Below are positions 25,158-36,760 of a DNA stretch of 64,000 nucleotides, one piece after another. The stretch is taken from positions 26,397,676 through 26,461,675 of the forward strand of contig JAJLRJ010000010.1 in the NCBI GenBank assembly GCA_024195265.1. The letters are read 5' to 3'. The DNA is from Dendrophyllia cribrosa (lineage: Eukaryota; Cnidaria; Anthozoa; Scleractinia; Dendrophylliidae). Made by a program: the position numbers and the translations under genes. Each line of letters starts with the position of its first letter. Positions within the stretch are counted from its first letter, which is position 1. The notes under the pieces were generated by a model that did not search any database, was not told where the DNA came from, and saw only the letters and a program-made list of their open reading frames with translations.

Positions 25158-25303
25158 TCGTCTTGAAACCATAGACAACTACCCTCTGGACAACCATGGA
25201 GTTACATTTCACACTCATTTTTACTGAATTTATCTACGAGGATAGCTGAAATAATTTAGTCGAAGAGAAGTTGTGTTTTGACTGGAGCAGAAATTTGGTA
25301 GCG

Positions 25304-26692
25304 ATGAGGCGTTCATCACGAGCGCCGAAGAGCAAACATCCGTTTTTTAGCATTTTTCCTCGCATAACAATTGGGAAAAAGTCAAAGCGATGGGCTCAAG
25401 AAATTTATGTTTTTCCACAGAGCCGTGCAGTGTCGGAGACCAACTTGTTAATCCATCTGAACCGCATCTTGGACGAATATGAAGAAGGTCTGAAAAGAGA
25501 GACTCTGATCGTGGAAAACGCGACTCTTAACACCACGAAGACGATCCATCGTCTCGACAGAAAGGACAGGCATCAAGATGTACAAGACGCTTGTCAAATA
25601 CACGATTTGTCTCTCCGGGAATCGTTTCTAAAGAGTTGCGAGCAACTTGGCATTCCGCCGCTCGCCATGACATACTTCCTCGACAGAATGACATCCGGGG
25701 ACTCAGAACTTATCATGAGGAATCTTGGGATAGGTCCGACGGGCGCTGTGGCGGTTGCCGACGCTTTGGCCCGAAATTCCTCCTTCAGGAAACTGGACCT
25801 TTCACTAAATGACATTCAAGATAAGGGGGCAATCGCCGTGGCCAAATTGCTGGAGGTAAATAGTCTTATAACTGACGTAAATCTCTCCGAGAATAAAATT
25901 GGTAAAGAAGGCTCAGAAGCGCTCGGTAATATGTTGACTGTGAACGACACTTTGGTTAGAATTGATTTTTCGCGAAATCACTTAACTGATGACGATATTC
26001 AACTTTTTAGCAACGTTTTACAAACAGAGGATTCTCTTGCCGCGCTTGATTTGAGCCATAACTCGTTCGGAGTTACCGGCGGAGAATATCTGGGTGAAAT
26101 GATCGAGCGTAACATTTCTCTGCGAGAATTAAATTTGGGATGGAACCGATTCGGGGACGAGGGAGTCAAACATGTTTGCGCGGGTTTGAAAGAGAATCGA
26201 ACGCTTGAAAAGCTGGATTTGTGCTGGAATGAGATTGGACACGATGGTGCGAGATGCATTGCCTTATCATTGGATCATAATGGCAAGCTTCTAGAGCTTA
26301 ATTTGAATAACAATCGTATCACCGATCGAGGAATGGAAAACATTGCTAAGAGTCTGGAAGTAAATGACACTCTTAAAGTTCTCAATATAGGCTACAATAT
26401 CATCACTGCAGACGGTGCATGCGCACTACTGCAATCCCTGATCAGAAACTCGGGAAACGCAGTGGAAGAAGTGCGCATGGCGGAAGTGGAGATAAATAGC
26501 AGTATTAAAGAATTGTATTTCCAGTTAAAGATCCGAAAACCGCGATTTCAACTCTTGGATATGTCGAGGTCAAGTGGTGAAGTTTATCATTTTGTAAAAC
26601 CTCAAAATCCTATGAGGGTATTAGATGATTATCTCAAAAGAAACAAACTGACTTCACAAAGATATGGCAACATAGAAGAGGAAGAAGATTGA
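25304..26692 (+). CDS. LRRC74-like leucine-rich-repeat protein (intronless)
   Basis: 462 codons from the first ATG in frame (MRRSSRAPKSKHPFF). The frame is open back to 25271, but that codon is TTG. An N-terminal, basic ~130-residue region with no signal peptide is followed by about eight RNase-inhibitor-type LRRs of ~28 residues (roughly residues 136-390; for example LRELNLGWNRFGDEGVKHVC and LEKLDLCWNEIGHDGARCIA). The segment before the repeats (SCEQLGIPPLAMTYFL then NLGIGPTGAVAVADAL) resembles LRRC74A/B of vertebrates; NLRC3-type LRRs are the other possibility, but no NACHT domain is present. Such proteins are cytosolic binding scaffolds of unknown function. It is one exon with no visible AATAAA soon after the stop, so a retrogene origin is possible. 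The C-terminus is acidic (EEEED). Confidence 0.85.
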   Translation: MRRSSRAPKSKHPFFSIFPRITIGKKSKRWAQEIYVFPQSRAVSETNLLIHLNRILDEYEEGLKRETLIVENATLNTTKTIHRLDRKDRHQDVQDACQIHDLSLRESFLKSCEQLGIPPLAMTYFLDRMTSGDSELIMRNLGIGPTGAVAVADALARNSSFRKLDLSLNDIQDKGAIAVAKLLEVNSLITDVNLSENKIGKEGSEALGNMLTVNDTLVRIDFSRNHLTDDDIQLFSNVLQTEDSLAALDLSHNSFGVTGGEYLGEMIERNISLRELNLGWNRFGDEGVKHVCAGLKENRTLEKLDLCWNEIGHDGARCIALSLDHNGKLLELNLNNNRITDRGMENIAKSLEVNDTLKVLNIGYNIITADGACALLQSLIRNSGNAVEEVRMAEVEINSSIKELYFQLKIRKPRFQLLDMSRSSGEVYHFVKPQNPMRVLDDYLKRNKLTSQRYGNIEEEED

Positions 26693-26803
26693 TGAGGCGA
26701 AATACGCATGCGTAAATTCGCGCGTGATTTGTTTCTCTCTGGACGATGCACGCGTGGAAATTGTGACCGCTTGTTAACCTTTCAATTATGAGAATTTAAA
26801 GGT

Positions 26804-26966
26804 CCATGTTCAGCCAATCTGCTTTGCGCGCTTGTGTTTTTGTTTTGAAACGGTTCAATTGTTCAATGTAGCGTTGTGATTGGCTGGCACGTCGATTTGT
26901 CGATTTTCCGTCTGTGCGAAAATTAGCCCGGGCGCGCAAAGCAGATTGGGTGAACATGGGCGTGTA
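26804..26966. mobile_element. MITE with ~27-bp TIRs just after the LRR gene
   Basis: catgttcagccaatctgctt near 26806 faces its inverse near 26936-26957 (aagcagattgggtgaacatg), extended by gcgcgc on the inside. About 160 bp; begins ~110 bp after the stop codon, so it may lie in the 3' UTR. Confidence 0.75.
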
Positions 26967-27004
26967 ATCTCCACTGATGTAGTATGTCTCTAACGTGTGA
27001 CCAT

Positions 27005-27360
27005 TCAAATGATAGCTACTAAGCAGTACTTTCCTGTGGTACTGTTTATTATGCTGTATCAGGTGGTTCTAACTTTTGAGTCTGTGCATGAAATCCTAAA
27101 GTGTGACCATTCAAATGATAGCTACTAAGCAGTACTTTCCTGTGGTACTGTTTATTATGCTGTACAAGGTGGTTCTAACTTTTGAGTTTGTGGATGAAAT
27201 CCTAAAGTGTGATCCATCAAATGATAGCTGCTGAGCAGTACTTTCCTGTGGTACTGTTTATTATGCTGTACAAGGTGGTCCTAACTTTTGAGTCTGTAGA
27301 TAAAATCCTACAGTCTGACCATTCATATGAAAGCTATTGAGCAGTACTTTTCTGCGGTGC
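27005..27360. repeat. Satellite of 106-bp units, array B (inverted relative to array A)
   Basis: gatagctactaagcagtact starts units at about 27011, 27117, 27223 and 27329: spacing exactly 106 bp. Each unit carries ctgtttattatgctgtacaa and ggtggttctaacttttgagt, the reverse complement of the array at 13725-14380. Units here are much more alike than in array A. Confidence 0.9.
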
Positions 27361-28519
27361 TGTTTGTGTCCTGTCAAAGTACCCCCGGGAATCAAGGACG
27401 CCGTACACAAGAGATCTCGTAATTTAATTATTTCACTCTCAGGCTCCTACTAACTTTAAATAATGCGACTTTAACTTTTGGGTCCGTGAAACTCAACTTT
27501 TTTTTCTTTTTGTCCAGTTTCTTCAGTTGTTGTCGTGCTTTTTTTTTTCTTTCTGAATACGAAAACTGAGAAATCATTTTTCAGTTTTGGCGTGGCACGC
27601 AATTGAGATGGAAAAGGTTAAAAAAAAAACTGCAATAAGGCCATTTCCGAATTGCTGTAAAGGCCCGGACACAAGGTGCAACTTGTAACAAGATTTTTTG
27701 GGGGTATCACACGATGCAATTTGTTGCGCGCAACGTCGCAAAAATAGAACTCGATTCTACTTCCGCAACGGTTGCGCGCAACGTTGCAAGAAACGTTGCA
27801 CCGTGTGTTCGAAAAGTCTCATATGCAAATCGAGACGCCACCAAAGTTTCGACCGGCGGTGCATCCTTCCTCGAGCCTCGCGAGGTTCTATGAGACACAT
27901 ATTTCTAGTGAGCTTGTAAATAAAAAAACTAATTTTTTATATAAAAAGCTGTGCATTGGTCTTCGTTTTGATAAAGAGGCTAATGCAATTTGGAGGTGGC
28001 TGATGGAAGACCAGTAATCTTTTGAATTCAAAGTAAACCATTTTTCTCATCCTTGATGTTCTTTAGTATTCAATAATTATAAGCACCCCAAGTTACTGAA
28101 GTCAGTCAAATTTAAAATTCGTTAAGAATGAACATTTCTGACCCACGCGGTTTTTTTATAATTATCAAACAGTTGGAGGGAAAACACGGAAAGCAATCTG
28201 TCATCAACGAAAGTTAATCGACACTGAATTGTTTCAGTTCAGTTGTGTTTCAACATTTCTAACCTATACACGCGGCTTGTTGTTCTTTGTTTCTACGGGA
28301 AAAAAATGACAGCATCTAATCGTAACCAAATGTTCTCTGAAAACTATTCGATGGGGACATTTGCACCCCGGGAGTTACCCAATAAAGTATTATACGGAGA
28401 GACTCCGCCCCGATGTTCAAACCAGCTTTATCCTTTCACTCGCACTAAAATTTATCAAAATGGTACCCCGGACTTTCATATACACGAAACACAAATTGCA
28501 CTCCTTTCTTATACTGACC
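27361..28519. other. Repeat-rich intergenic DNA, no gene recognised
   Basis: Contains the ggccatttccgaattgct fragment (27639) and a block of gttgcgcgcaacg palindromes at 27660-27810, probably MITE debris like that at 30720-31001. The ORFs here read through this repeat debris. Confidence 0.4.
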
Positions 28520-28765
28520 TCAATTCAAGAACCTGAATTCAATGGGGATTTTCGGTTGCATGTCATTAGCAATGTGATTAGGAGTGGAGAGAAAATGTTC
28601 GGCGGCTGTAGTAGGTTTAGACTTGGTGTTAGGATTATCTATGGTACGGCGGTGTTCATTAAATCTGTCTTTTAAGCGTCGTTTAGTCTCTCCAATATAT
28701 TGTAAATTACAGCGGTTACATTGAATAATGTAGATCAAATTTTTGGTGTCACAGGTCAGGTCAGG
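28520..28765 (-). pseudogene. Penelope-like retroelement fragment, GIY-YIG endonuclease domain
   Basis: On the minus strand the frame reads CDTKNLIYIIQCNRCNLQYI then GETKRRLKDRFNEHRR, the GIY-YIG nuclease signature (LIYxI...C..C..QYIGET...R..EH) in the form found in Penelope-like elements. The codon before IYIIQ is TTG, not a start: this is an internal domain fragment. The reverse-transcriptase part is absent upstream, where a short palindrome (tcacaggtcaggt / acctgacctgtga, 28751-28786) interrupts the frame, and the downstream frame decays after EFRFLN. Confidence 0.8.
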
Positions 28766-29635
28766 TAAAATCTAACCTGACCTGTGACCCGTGATACTAT
28801 ATTTTCACCTGTTAAACCGATCAGATCACCAGTTTGATCCAACGTACACCAGCAGGATTGTTGTCCACGGTAACCGTTATTTGCTTGAACTTCTTAAAAT
28901 AACCACGCCATCACACTCAGTATGACACATTGGAATAAACCCACGTGTGGGGGATCTATTCTCTAAGATTATTTTCTCTTGCTCAAATATAACCCCAAGA
29001 CAATAGAGATTATCCTGGCACACACCCACGTACAGCCGGACTATCCGAACTGAAAAATCGACAAGCCCAGCAATGAATCGTTGCAATTTTTGCCCAAATT
29101 TTAAAACATTCATACTGACCTACTAATAGACAATGACAAATGACAAATTATAAAATTCATTTTCACGTCGAATGGTTGGGTCCTGGCGTGCGTTTCTTGA
29201 AAGTCCCAAAAACTTTTCGAACCCAAAAAGCTGTGTTACGTGCAGAATGTTTACCAATAAAGATTCCGTTTTTGTTGATTTTGAAAGCTAAGCAATAAAA
29301 TCTTGCGTTTACTACACAACTTTAGCTGATTTGTGGGCTAAAAACTTCAACGCCTTTCGTTAGAAACTACATTTACAAAATAGCTTTCAGGCCGGAAAAG
29401 TCTTTGGGAGTCTCTCTCTCTCTAAGTCTCTCTTTGACAACTTAGAACATCCTTTAAGTATTTGAAGAATAATCTTTAGAGCAAAAGTGAATACATCTTG
29501 AAGGGTAAATTTCTTTCCCAGTTGACAGTAATTTAATTTTTGTAACAGCAGCACGTCCAGAACCAAGACAAAAAGCAAAAGAAGTTTCAATGACAGAAAG
29601 AAAAAAAAACCTGAACTAATTATTTGTGTAGGTAA
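28766..29635. other. Intergenic, no gene recognised
   Basis: gatccaacgtacaccagcag / ttgtccacgg at 28836-28871 recurs in similar form at 45573-45617, marking another dispersed repeat. Otherwise nothing supported. Confidence 0.4.
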
Positions 29636-29890
29636 TAGAGCTGTTTTTAATTGCGTGTCGAAAGTAATTTCGCTACGCTTTGTGATTGGCTAAAATATCT
29701 CGCGCCACTTTCCCAACCAAACAGAAGTAAAATCTAAACCAATTGTGAGTTGTTCCCGCGCTTGGCGCCGGCTACATGTATTTGCTTTGAGTTCTGATTG
29801 GTTATCATTGGATTGTCCGCGTCTGTTGTGATTGGTCAGAGTAATTACTTTGGTTTTGGTTTTACGACACTCAATTGCAAACTGATTTAC
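29636..29890. mobile_element. CCAAT-MITE family copy
   Basis: tagagctgtttttaattgcg at the left and ttttacgacactcaattgca at the right are the family's inverted ends, with tctcgcgccactttc, cccgcgcttggcgccg and tgtgattggtcagagtaatt between. No ORF. Confidence 0.7.
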
Positions 29891-30719
29891 CTGCTTCTTA
29901 GGTGAACCTTGTTTCGTGACACGTGATATCTTTCAACAGATTACGAGCTGGGATAAATTTGATTATTTGTTTAAGATTTGGTTTTTAGATTTTATACACG
30001 AAAATTAAATGTACTCCTATATGTGGCAAAGTTAAGTTTATTGTTTTTAGTCCTACAGTTATGCTGCGAATTTCTAATCCCACAAACGATGATGTTTTAC
30101 AATACCATTAAACATAATTACGACGATAACGAATCCGTCCCTTGATCGGGATTCTCCAATCAGATATCAGTAATGTGACTATTTGCACACACGGAACTAT
30201 AAACTTATTTGCTTTCAAATTGGTGCCATTTGAAGTTACCCGATACTTTCATTCGGAGTTTTCATGACTGCTGTTGCAAGGTATGTCTTTTTTCAGTGAT
30301 TTCTGTTTTTTTTTTTTTTTTAAGTTTTCCTTTCAAGTATCACTATCAAAAACTTGTTAAGAACTTAATATTTAGGGTCTCATCACCAACACTATATTAT
30401 GTGAGATTTTCAAACATCTGTTTGTAAACGAAACCTTCACTGTCAAGTCCTATCCTTGTAAAATTATTTATATTTTCGTTTTGATCTCCAAGCCGACGTA
30501 CGAATGTTCGAACACTGAATAAACAACAATAATCACAAATAAAAAAAGGTTTAAGATTTCGATGATATGATGTAACGTTCTTATTCAACTTAGTCAGTCG
30601 GACATGCAAGCCGACTTTGTGACGAGACAACTGTTGAATTTACTTTGCTTAAGTTAAGTGAAACGTTATAGAAACTCGCGATCGTTCTCGAGTTTTGCGG
30701 TATCTAATGATCGCCACTT

Positions 30720-31001
30720 GAGGTGCTGTTACACATGGCAATTTTGGCCAGAAATTTGCAATGCAACGCTAACGAGAGTCTTTGCAAAACAATTTCCGGA
30801 TGAAAATGAGCGTGTAACACCCCTCTTCGCAACTTGCCTCGCAACGAAGAATTGCGTTCGTTGTGAGTTTCAGAAGTTGAACAGTTATCTACTTTTATCA
30901 GCGTTGAGATATAGCTTGCGCGCGTGTTACATGTAATCCGCAACTTGTCTTGCAAATGCTCTCGTCAGCGTTGCGTTGCAAGTTGCATTATGTATAACCT
31001 C
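30720..31001. mobile_element. TIR element ending 125 bp upstream of the receptor gene's first exon
   Basis: The left end (gaggtgctgttacacatggc, then caatgcaacgctaacgagag) and the inverse right end (ctctcgtcagcgttgcgttg ... ataacctc) match imperfectly over ~75 bp. It sits directly before the signal-peptide exon, so it may contribute promoter sequence. Confidence 0.6.
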
Positions 31002-31125
31002 TTGTGCGATTTGACTTCAGGAGTGATCAAATGTGCCCTTGAAGAAAGTCACAAAAGGTTGACCACTTTTGTCTCAAGCCTGTGTCGGGAGAACGGAGAT
31101 GCAGGATACAAAACACTGCAGGGCC

Positions 31126-31192
31126 ATGGATTTGCTCGTTTTACTTTTCGTGTTAATCTGGAATAAAAAGGACGGAGTGCACGCAACGCAAG
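31126..31192 (+). CDS. CUB-CUB-Ig-LRR receptor, exon 1: signal peptide
   Basis: The ATG at 31126 stands in a strong context (GCCATGG) and encodes MDLLVLLFVLIWNKKDGVHA followed by TQ, a typical signal peptide with cleavage likely near the VHA end. A second in-frame ATG at 31099 would add nine residues. The exon ends in phase 1 at a strong donor (CAAG|GTGAGT), which matches the phase-1 acceptor of the first CUB exon at 39873; the joined codon gives glycine, so CUB1 would begin GCGS. No other phase-1 signal-peptide exon is evident before it. The link across the 8.7-kb intron is inference. Confidence 0.6.
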
Positions 31193-32220
31193 GTGAGTAC
31201 ACATTACAGAAAGAAGACTATCAAATTAACGAGCAACTTGTGCGTGGGTCAAATGACTTAAATCTTATTTTTTTTGCAATCTGATTGGTCACCAAAGCTG
31301 TCGAGAGTTTTTTATCTTAAGCGCAAAATTTCTTCTCTAGACCTCGCTGAGTTCTAAGCGTACATAGTCTGTTTCAACGCTTGTTGTCGTCCCATTACAT
31401 GTAATAACTAGACACCGAAGAAGAAGTCAGTTGCAAACGGCATGGCTTCTTCGTCGACTGACTGCCAACGGAGGAACCAAACGAACAAATGCTGACATGA
31501 GTGAGTTACAGCTTTATTCAGTTCCCACTAAAGGGCTGAAACAGTCAGAAAACACCCATGACTTATAGATACAAAATAAAGAAAATGGCCCAACCGTAAA
31601 CTTCATTAAGGAGACAACTGCAGGTTGTCACAGCTGCAAACAGCTTGTATGGACGGATACAATGAAGCGCGGGAATTAATGAGCCCTTCTACCGAAAATG
31701 TTGCATTATAGGTATTTTGATTAAAATTTGGGGTATTTTCAACCCGTTTTATCTCCAAAATTAAGAAGTCGTGGACCCCCAATTTTTTTTGTATTTCTGA
31801 CAAGGGTGATTCATGATTCATGAATGGTTCATGATCTAACTGTCGCAAAAGTTTGAAGATAAAATCTGTAGAAGATTTTCGCGTGAAATTGTGCTTCTTC
31901 TTTCTTCGTCAAAACAAATTGATGGTGAATTTCTTTGGTGGTGGTATTCACATATCTTGCTAGTAGGGCCGCTTCTTTCTCTTTCCGCCATTTTGTTGTT
32001 CACTCTTCTTGTTTTACTCCAAGCAACCATTGAATGATATCCTAACGATCTCTCAACGTGAAACAGACGGATAAATTAATACATGAATGGGTGCAGCCAT
32101 AAAACTTCGAATATTCAATTCATATAATCGAAAAAAAAATGCATAGAATCTAATTTAACAACATAACAAGAGAAATACCCCCAATCTGCCATTTTTGGTT
32201 TGAAAATGTAAACAAGTTTG

Positions 32221-32445
32221 TCAGTAAAAACTGATAAGTTTCGGAATTGTGAAAAAAGTAAACAAGAGATCCGCTGACGCCAAATTTGCCACGAGCCACA
32301 CCAGAAGGTAATATCTTCTCCTTATTTTATTGTAGCAGGTTTCTATAATCCACACAATACCAACGACTGACATAATGAAAACAGTGATGAAAAATATACT
32401 GAAGAAGACCACCATAAATAGCGGGAAACTATCGCTGATTGCCAT
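32221..32445 (-). pseudogene. GPCR pseudogene, truncated after TM2
   Basis: The ATG at 32445 starts MAISDSFPLFMVVFFSIFFI, nearly identical to the intact GPCR (36950-37936). The frame stops after LLFTFFTIPKLISFY, in the loop after TM2. The conserved TM1 Asn of GNV is Ile here. Sequence just past the stop (32161-32220; ccatttttggtttg and aacaagtttgt) resembles the 3' flank of the intact gene near 36790-36830, so an internal deletion removed TM3-TM7. Its 5' flank (32446-32830) matches that of the intact gene out to atgggaactaatatacgttc. Confidence 0.85.
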
Positions 32446-33617
32446 CGTTTCTGAGGTTACAGAAGACCGCGAGAACGTGAGCTTTCTAGCGGCTAGCTTT
32501 CTCTCGCTGATGATTCTTCCAGGCGTTATCTAAAAGACTAAAGAGAAACTGAGTTTTTCAAATACTCAAAATTTAATATCGGTGTTTTTGTTTCTCTGCG
32601 TAATGCATTTGTTTTCAGCCTTCTCTAATATTGCCGGTTTTAGTTTGCTTTTTGATTTCCTGAAAGGTCAGCCTTCAAGTTCAATCTGCGAATAACAGCC
32701 TCGACGACATAGTTTGTTGTTTAAGACTATACTTGTTAAATACATCTCGGCCTATCATCATTTCTTTCCTATCTTTCTGTGGCGATTCCTCTTTTTCATG
32801 GGAACTAATATACGTTCGCCATACCTTTATAAATTGGCTTAACAACCACGCGCAAAGGTAAAAGCGCGACACGATTTCGACTCACGGGGGCCAGTGAGTG
32901 TATTGACTGGCGACAAAACTTGTCTTTTGCCTCCCTTGACAGTCTACTTATTGCGCGTGGTTGTTATTTTGAATTGGCCAATGAGAGTGCAGAATGTCAT
33001 ATGATCGTGGTCACGCTCTAGTGGCCGTATCCGCACGAACAGGCGAGCGCCCGGGAAGATTGCAGATAACCGAATATTGTTTGAAATTTCTCCCCCTAAA
33101 ATCGCAGTGCGATCGCCGAAACGAGCCGATGTGATAGGAAATGTATGTGGCCTTATGGCTGTGGTGTTTTTATGGCGATTCGGTCCGTCGCTTTGTGATG
33201 CGAGAGCGATTTGTGGGACGAGGTCGCCGGGAGTCACCGGCCTTGCTTCGCTTTATGAGTGGAAACGACAACCACAACGACATCGCGAAAACTCGTAAGC
33301 CACAAAACCGTATAAAATGGACATCATTTGCGCCCAAATTGCATAAAAGACACAACGAAAACACAATGTTGAGGTAAGTGAAGTTTATTTCTACATTAAA
33401 GCTTTATTTTAGCATATATAAGACTAAAATAAATTTCCCATACAAAGTCTATAAATCGTTCGTTGCGTAATAACAAAGAACCATCACATACTAAGCTTGG
33501 GCTGCCTGTGGACCTGCCAACTCCTTTTATTTCATATGTAGGATGGCTTGCTGGCGCTCGGACGTCGATTGGCGCTCTTGGTATTAAAATTCTCACAAAC
33601 TGTTTTCAAACAACACT

Positions 33618-34289
33618 TAGGGGTTATTCACATGATACCACAGGGTCCAGAGGAGCTCTATTTGATCGTACAAGATGATATTTTCTTCGAATCGTCGCCG
33701 TCTTGAAAGTTTAACTGATTGAGCCCGTAGTAATTTGGCCCGCAGTACATATTTTGTGTAACGCAATCAGTTTAACTCTTTCAAGACGGCGGCAATTCGA
33801 AGAAAATAACGTCTTGTACGATCAAATAGAGCTCCTCTGTAACCTGTGATGATACCGGAATGACTTTCATTCTGGAACGAGTTCATTCCATCTCCATATA
33901 TTTCTCTGTATCTGTTTACATGATACCGAGACAAAATTTTGTTCCCGTACAGGTCATTCCGGAATGAGTTCACTCCGGTTTTCAATCCGAATGAAATTCT
34001 CGTTCAGGTATGACATTTTCTTCTGGTATCATGTAAACTGAAAACGAACTTCGTTCCAAGATGAAAACTGCAAACCTTGTAGTCTGGGGCGAGTGGCGCA
34101 CGCGTATCGTTGCGCGAAACTTGCGCCATCTTTGTTTTCTGATCTGGCGCGAAAACCACGCAAGCGAGAACGCCTTAGGCTGAGCCGGTTGATTTTGTCA
34201 TGTGAATACAGTACGTACTTCATTTTGGAACGAAACTCATTCCGGAATGAAACTCATTCCGGTATCATGTGTACTGTATAGCCCCTTAT
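33618..34289. mobile_element. Composite DNA element with ggggttattcacatgatacc ends
   Basis: The left end aggggttattcacatgatac faces ggtatcatgtgtactgtata/gcccctta at 34261-34288. The motif gtttacatgatacc and cattccggaatga repeat inside in both orientations. A second foldback (33653-33836) is nested near the left end. Confidence 0.6.
33653..33836. mobile_element. Foldback with ~75-bp arms
   Basis: gagctctatttgatcgtaca near 33653 and its inverse ending at 33836 extend through cttcgaat / attcgaag and aactgattg / caatcagtt, with a ~45-base centre. Confidence 0.75.
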
Positions 34290-36218
34290 ACACAATTATG
34301 AGAAAAATCACTAGGGGATTGATCACAGGTTTTTTTTGCTTTGCTTGGTACAGCTTTCGTGGGCGTACAGCCGCTCATTTCACATCGTTGCTTCGAATAC
34401 AACACAATCGGAAACCGGATGTTGACGCAGACTATGAATTTGCGGGGAAAAAATTAATATACTGCGGGTCTGTGGCACTCGGGGTAATGCGTCAAAAGTA
34501 GGCGGAGTTGTGACTCGATCCATATGTTAAGCGAAGGCGCGTTTTTAGTAAGAAGACAGTGCAGTCTCTTATTTTTTTTTCCCTCGGGCTGACGCCCTAA
34601 GTTCCATGCGCCTCGCGGCTTCGCCGCTCGCGCGCGCGTGCTCGCTCGACTAACTAAAAGTAAAAATGGTGAAGCCCTAATAAAAGGTAAAGTACTGCGA
34701 GCGGATAGTCTAGTTATAAAGCATCATATTTCATAATTGCCCGAAAAAATATTGGGAGGTATTCGGTAGTAATGTCCAAAATTGATTGTAGTAAAGAGGA
34801 AGGAATGTGTTCATTAGCAGATGCATTAAGTCTTCGGTGTCTTTTGATGTAGGTATTAGGAGTCGAAATATATCGGGTCAAATAAATTAACGCGTACGAG
34901 AAAAAAAACAATGACAACGAAACAAAGCGTAAATAAATGTCTTTTAATGTATATGTTTGGCACATTGGCCACCGAGCACATTCGCACAGTTTGGTTTGTT
35001 TGCGACTACAATGGTTGTTTGACACACTGGCTACCGAGCACATTCGCTCAGTTCAGTTTGTTTGTCACAGATCAGAGCAAATCGGCTCAACTCGTTATAC
35101 GGTTTGTAGGTCATTTTATGTCGCTCCTTTCGCATGATTTGCAATCAACGATGCTTTGAACGAAATCAATGATGCTTTGAAAGAAAATATCGAACAACTC
35201 CTTAAGTGACACGGTAACAGAGCAGTACAAATTATACTCACCAAATACAAAAAGTTAAAAAGTCGTCCTACCAGAACACGCCAGGTCGCGAAGGGAAAGC
35301 TCGTGTTTGAGCCAACGTTGTAATGGTCAGCTGTGCTGTTGAACCGCACTAAACACTAAAGCGAGGCAAAATGTTCCAATAACACACGTCGGGAATGAAA
35401 CCGGTATGATCTGAGTTATGTCAGTTATATAGGACTCCTGCTTGCTACGCTCGCAGCGATAAGAGACGGTTCGCAGTCTATTTTTTTTTTCGGTTCACAC
35501 TAGATAGTAAGTGCCTTCTTAATATGTTTTTCGAAAGTTCTGATTTAAGATATTTTGAGGAAAAGCATAGTGGGTTTACACCAGCGTTTAGACAGATATT
35601 TATGGTATAATTGTTGTCATGGAAAGCTCATGTCATCATTTAATAGCGATGTAAGAGATCAGGTCACTAGTTGTCATAAGAAGTCAGCTAGGAAAACAAA
35701 ATTTATTTTGTGTCTTTTCCACTTTGCTAAAGCGAATCACGAAACATGCTTTATACTCGAAAGGGCAGATTTTGTGTAACGCAAATGTTCTAGAAAGTTC
35801 TTCTTTTAAGTGCTTTCAAGATAGAGAGTAGATAAAATTGTATTTTGTATTGTATTCCGAAAATAGCATTCAAGGATCAATTTCTTATCTTATTTACTTA
35901 TTTATCTTAAATTTCATCACCGATTCTTCTGTATGTCTGTTTTATTAATAGCACTGTTCAGTGCTTGTTTTAAATTGTATAATTGTTAGAAAGTTTTTCT
36001 ATTGAAAAGATTTGAATTGTAAACCACGCGCGTTGGAAAATACGATTTTGGAAAAAGAATGCAGTGCTGAAGAAGTCAAAGAATTTAACACATTAGGTCA
36101 TTACGTGACTTGAATCGCACGTTTCAAAATCGCACGACATTTTTCATGCCGTTGTTATGTACGTTTAAAGCTCGATTTTACTACTCGTAGAGTTCTTGTT
36201 TTAACGTAAATTCCTCCT
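34290..36218. other. Intronic/intergenic DNA, no gene recognised
   Basis: Contains a two-copy ~62-bp tandem duplication (34955-35075). On the minus strand at 35349-35116 a small ORF with a TM-like stretch and an internal GTGAGT is present, but it has no partner exon that I can identify. Confidence 0.4.
34955..35075. repeat. Two-copy ~62-bp tandem duplication
   Basis: gtttggcacattggccaccgag and gtttgacacactggctaccgag (shared core ccgagcacattcgc) start the two copies at about 34955 and 35016; both continue to a cagttt/cagttc-ggtttgttt stretch. Confidence 0.75.
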
Positions 36219-36460
36219 TGTTGGACCGATAAATCTTGAAATGGAATAATCTTGACTGAATTATTGTTCCTCATGCACGATCAATGTGACTACTAATTCA
36301 TGTGCGCATGTATGGTTACAGCTGTTAATTCATAAGAGAATAAATACTCCAAGTAAGGTTTTCGTTCTTGAAATAACAATTAAAGTGTTTGTATAACTCT
36401 CTTACTGTATTATCGAACTACTCAAAATGTCGATATTAAATGTTGCAATTTTCAATCGCA
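36219..36460. repeat. GPCR 3'-flank duplication, copy 1
   Basis: aatcttgaaatggaataatc, cctcatgcacgatcaatgtg and caattaaagtgtttgtataac are shared with 36524-36760 and 38400-38640. The three copies track the duplicated GPCR unit. Confidence 0.75.
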
Positions 36461-36523
36461 CCCAGCGTCATTTGTAACCCAATACCGCTTTTATGAGTCG
36501 CGTTCGATTCTGATTCCAAAATC

Positions 36524-36760
36524 TTGAAATGGAATAATCTCGACTTAATTTTTTTCCTCATGCACGATCCATGTGACTACTAATTTATTCATGCGCATCA
36601 GTAATTACAGCTGGTAATTCAAGGGAAAATAAATGCTCCAAGTTCGCTTTTCGTCCTTGAAAAAAGAATGGAAGTGTTTGTAATAGCCACGTTTGATTCT
36701 CAATGAAAGACAATAAACAGCACCAGTATTCTAATAAATGACATGAAATAAAATGTACGG
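36524..36760. repeat. GPCR 3'-flank duplication, copy 2
   Basis: The copy lying directly downstream of the intact GPCR gene. It shares ggaataatctcgactt and catgcacgatccatgtgact with the others but diverges after 36690. Confidence 0.75.

Noticed and set aside
25271..25303. An 11-residue longer N-terminus of the LRR protein
   Set aside because: Its first codon is TTG; the first ATG is at 25304.
35116..35349. Minus-strand ORF with a TM-like stretch and a GTGAGT inside
   Set aside because: No partner exon found downstream and low-complexity duplicated C-terminus; not enough to call a gene.
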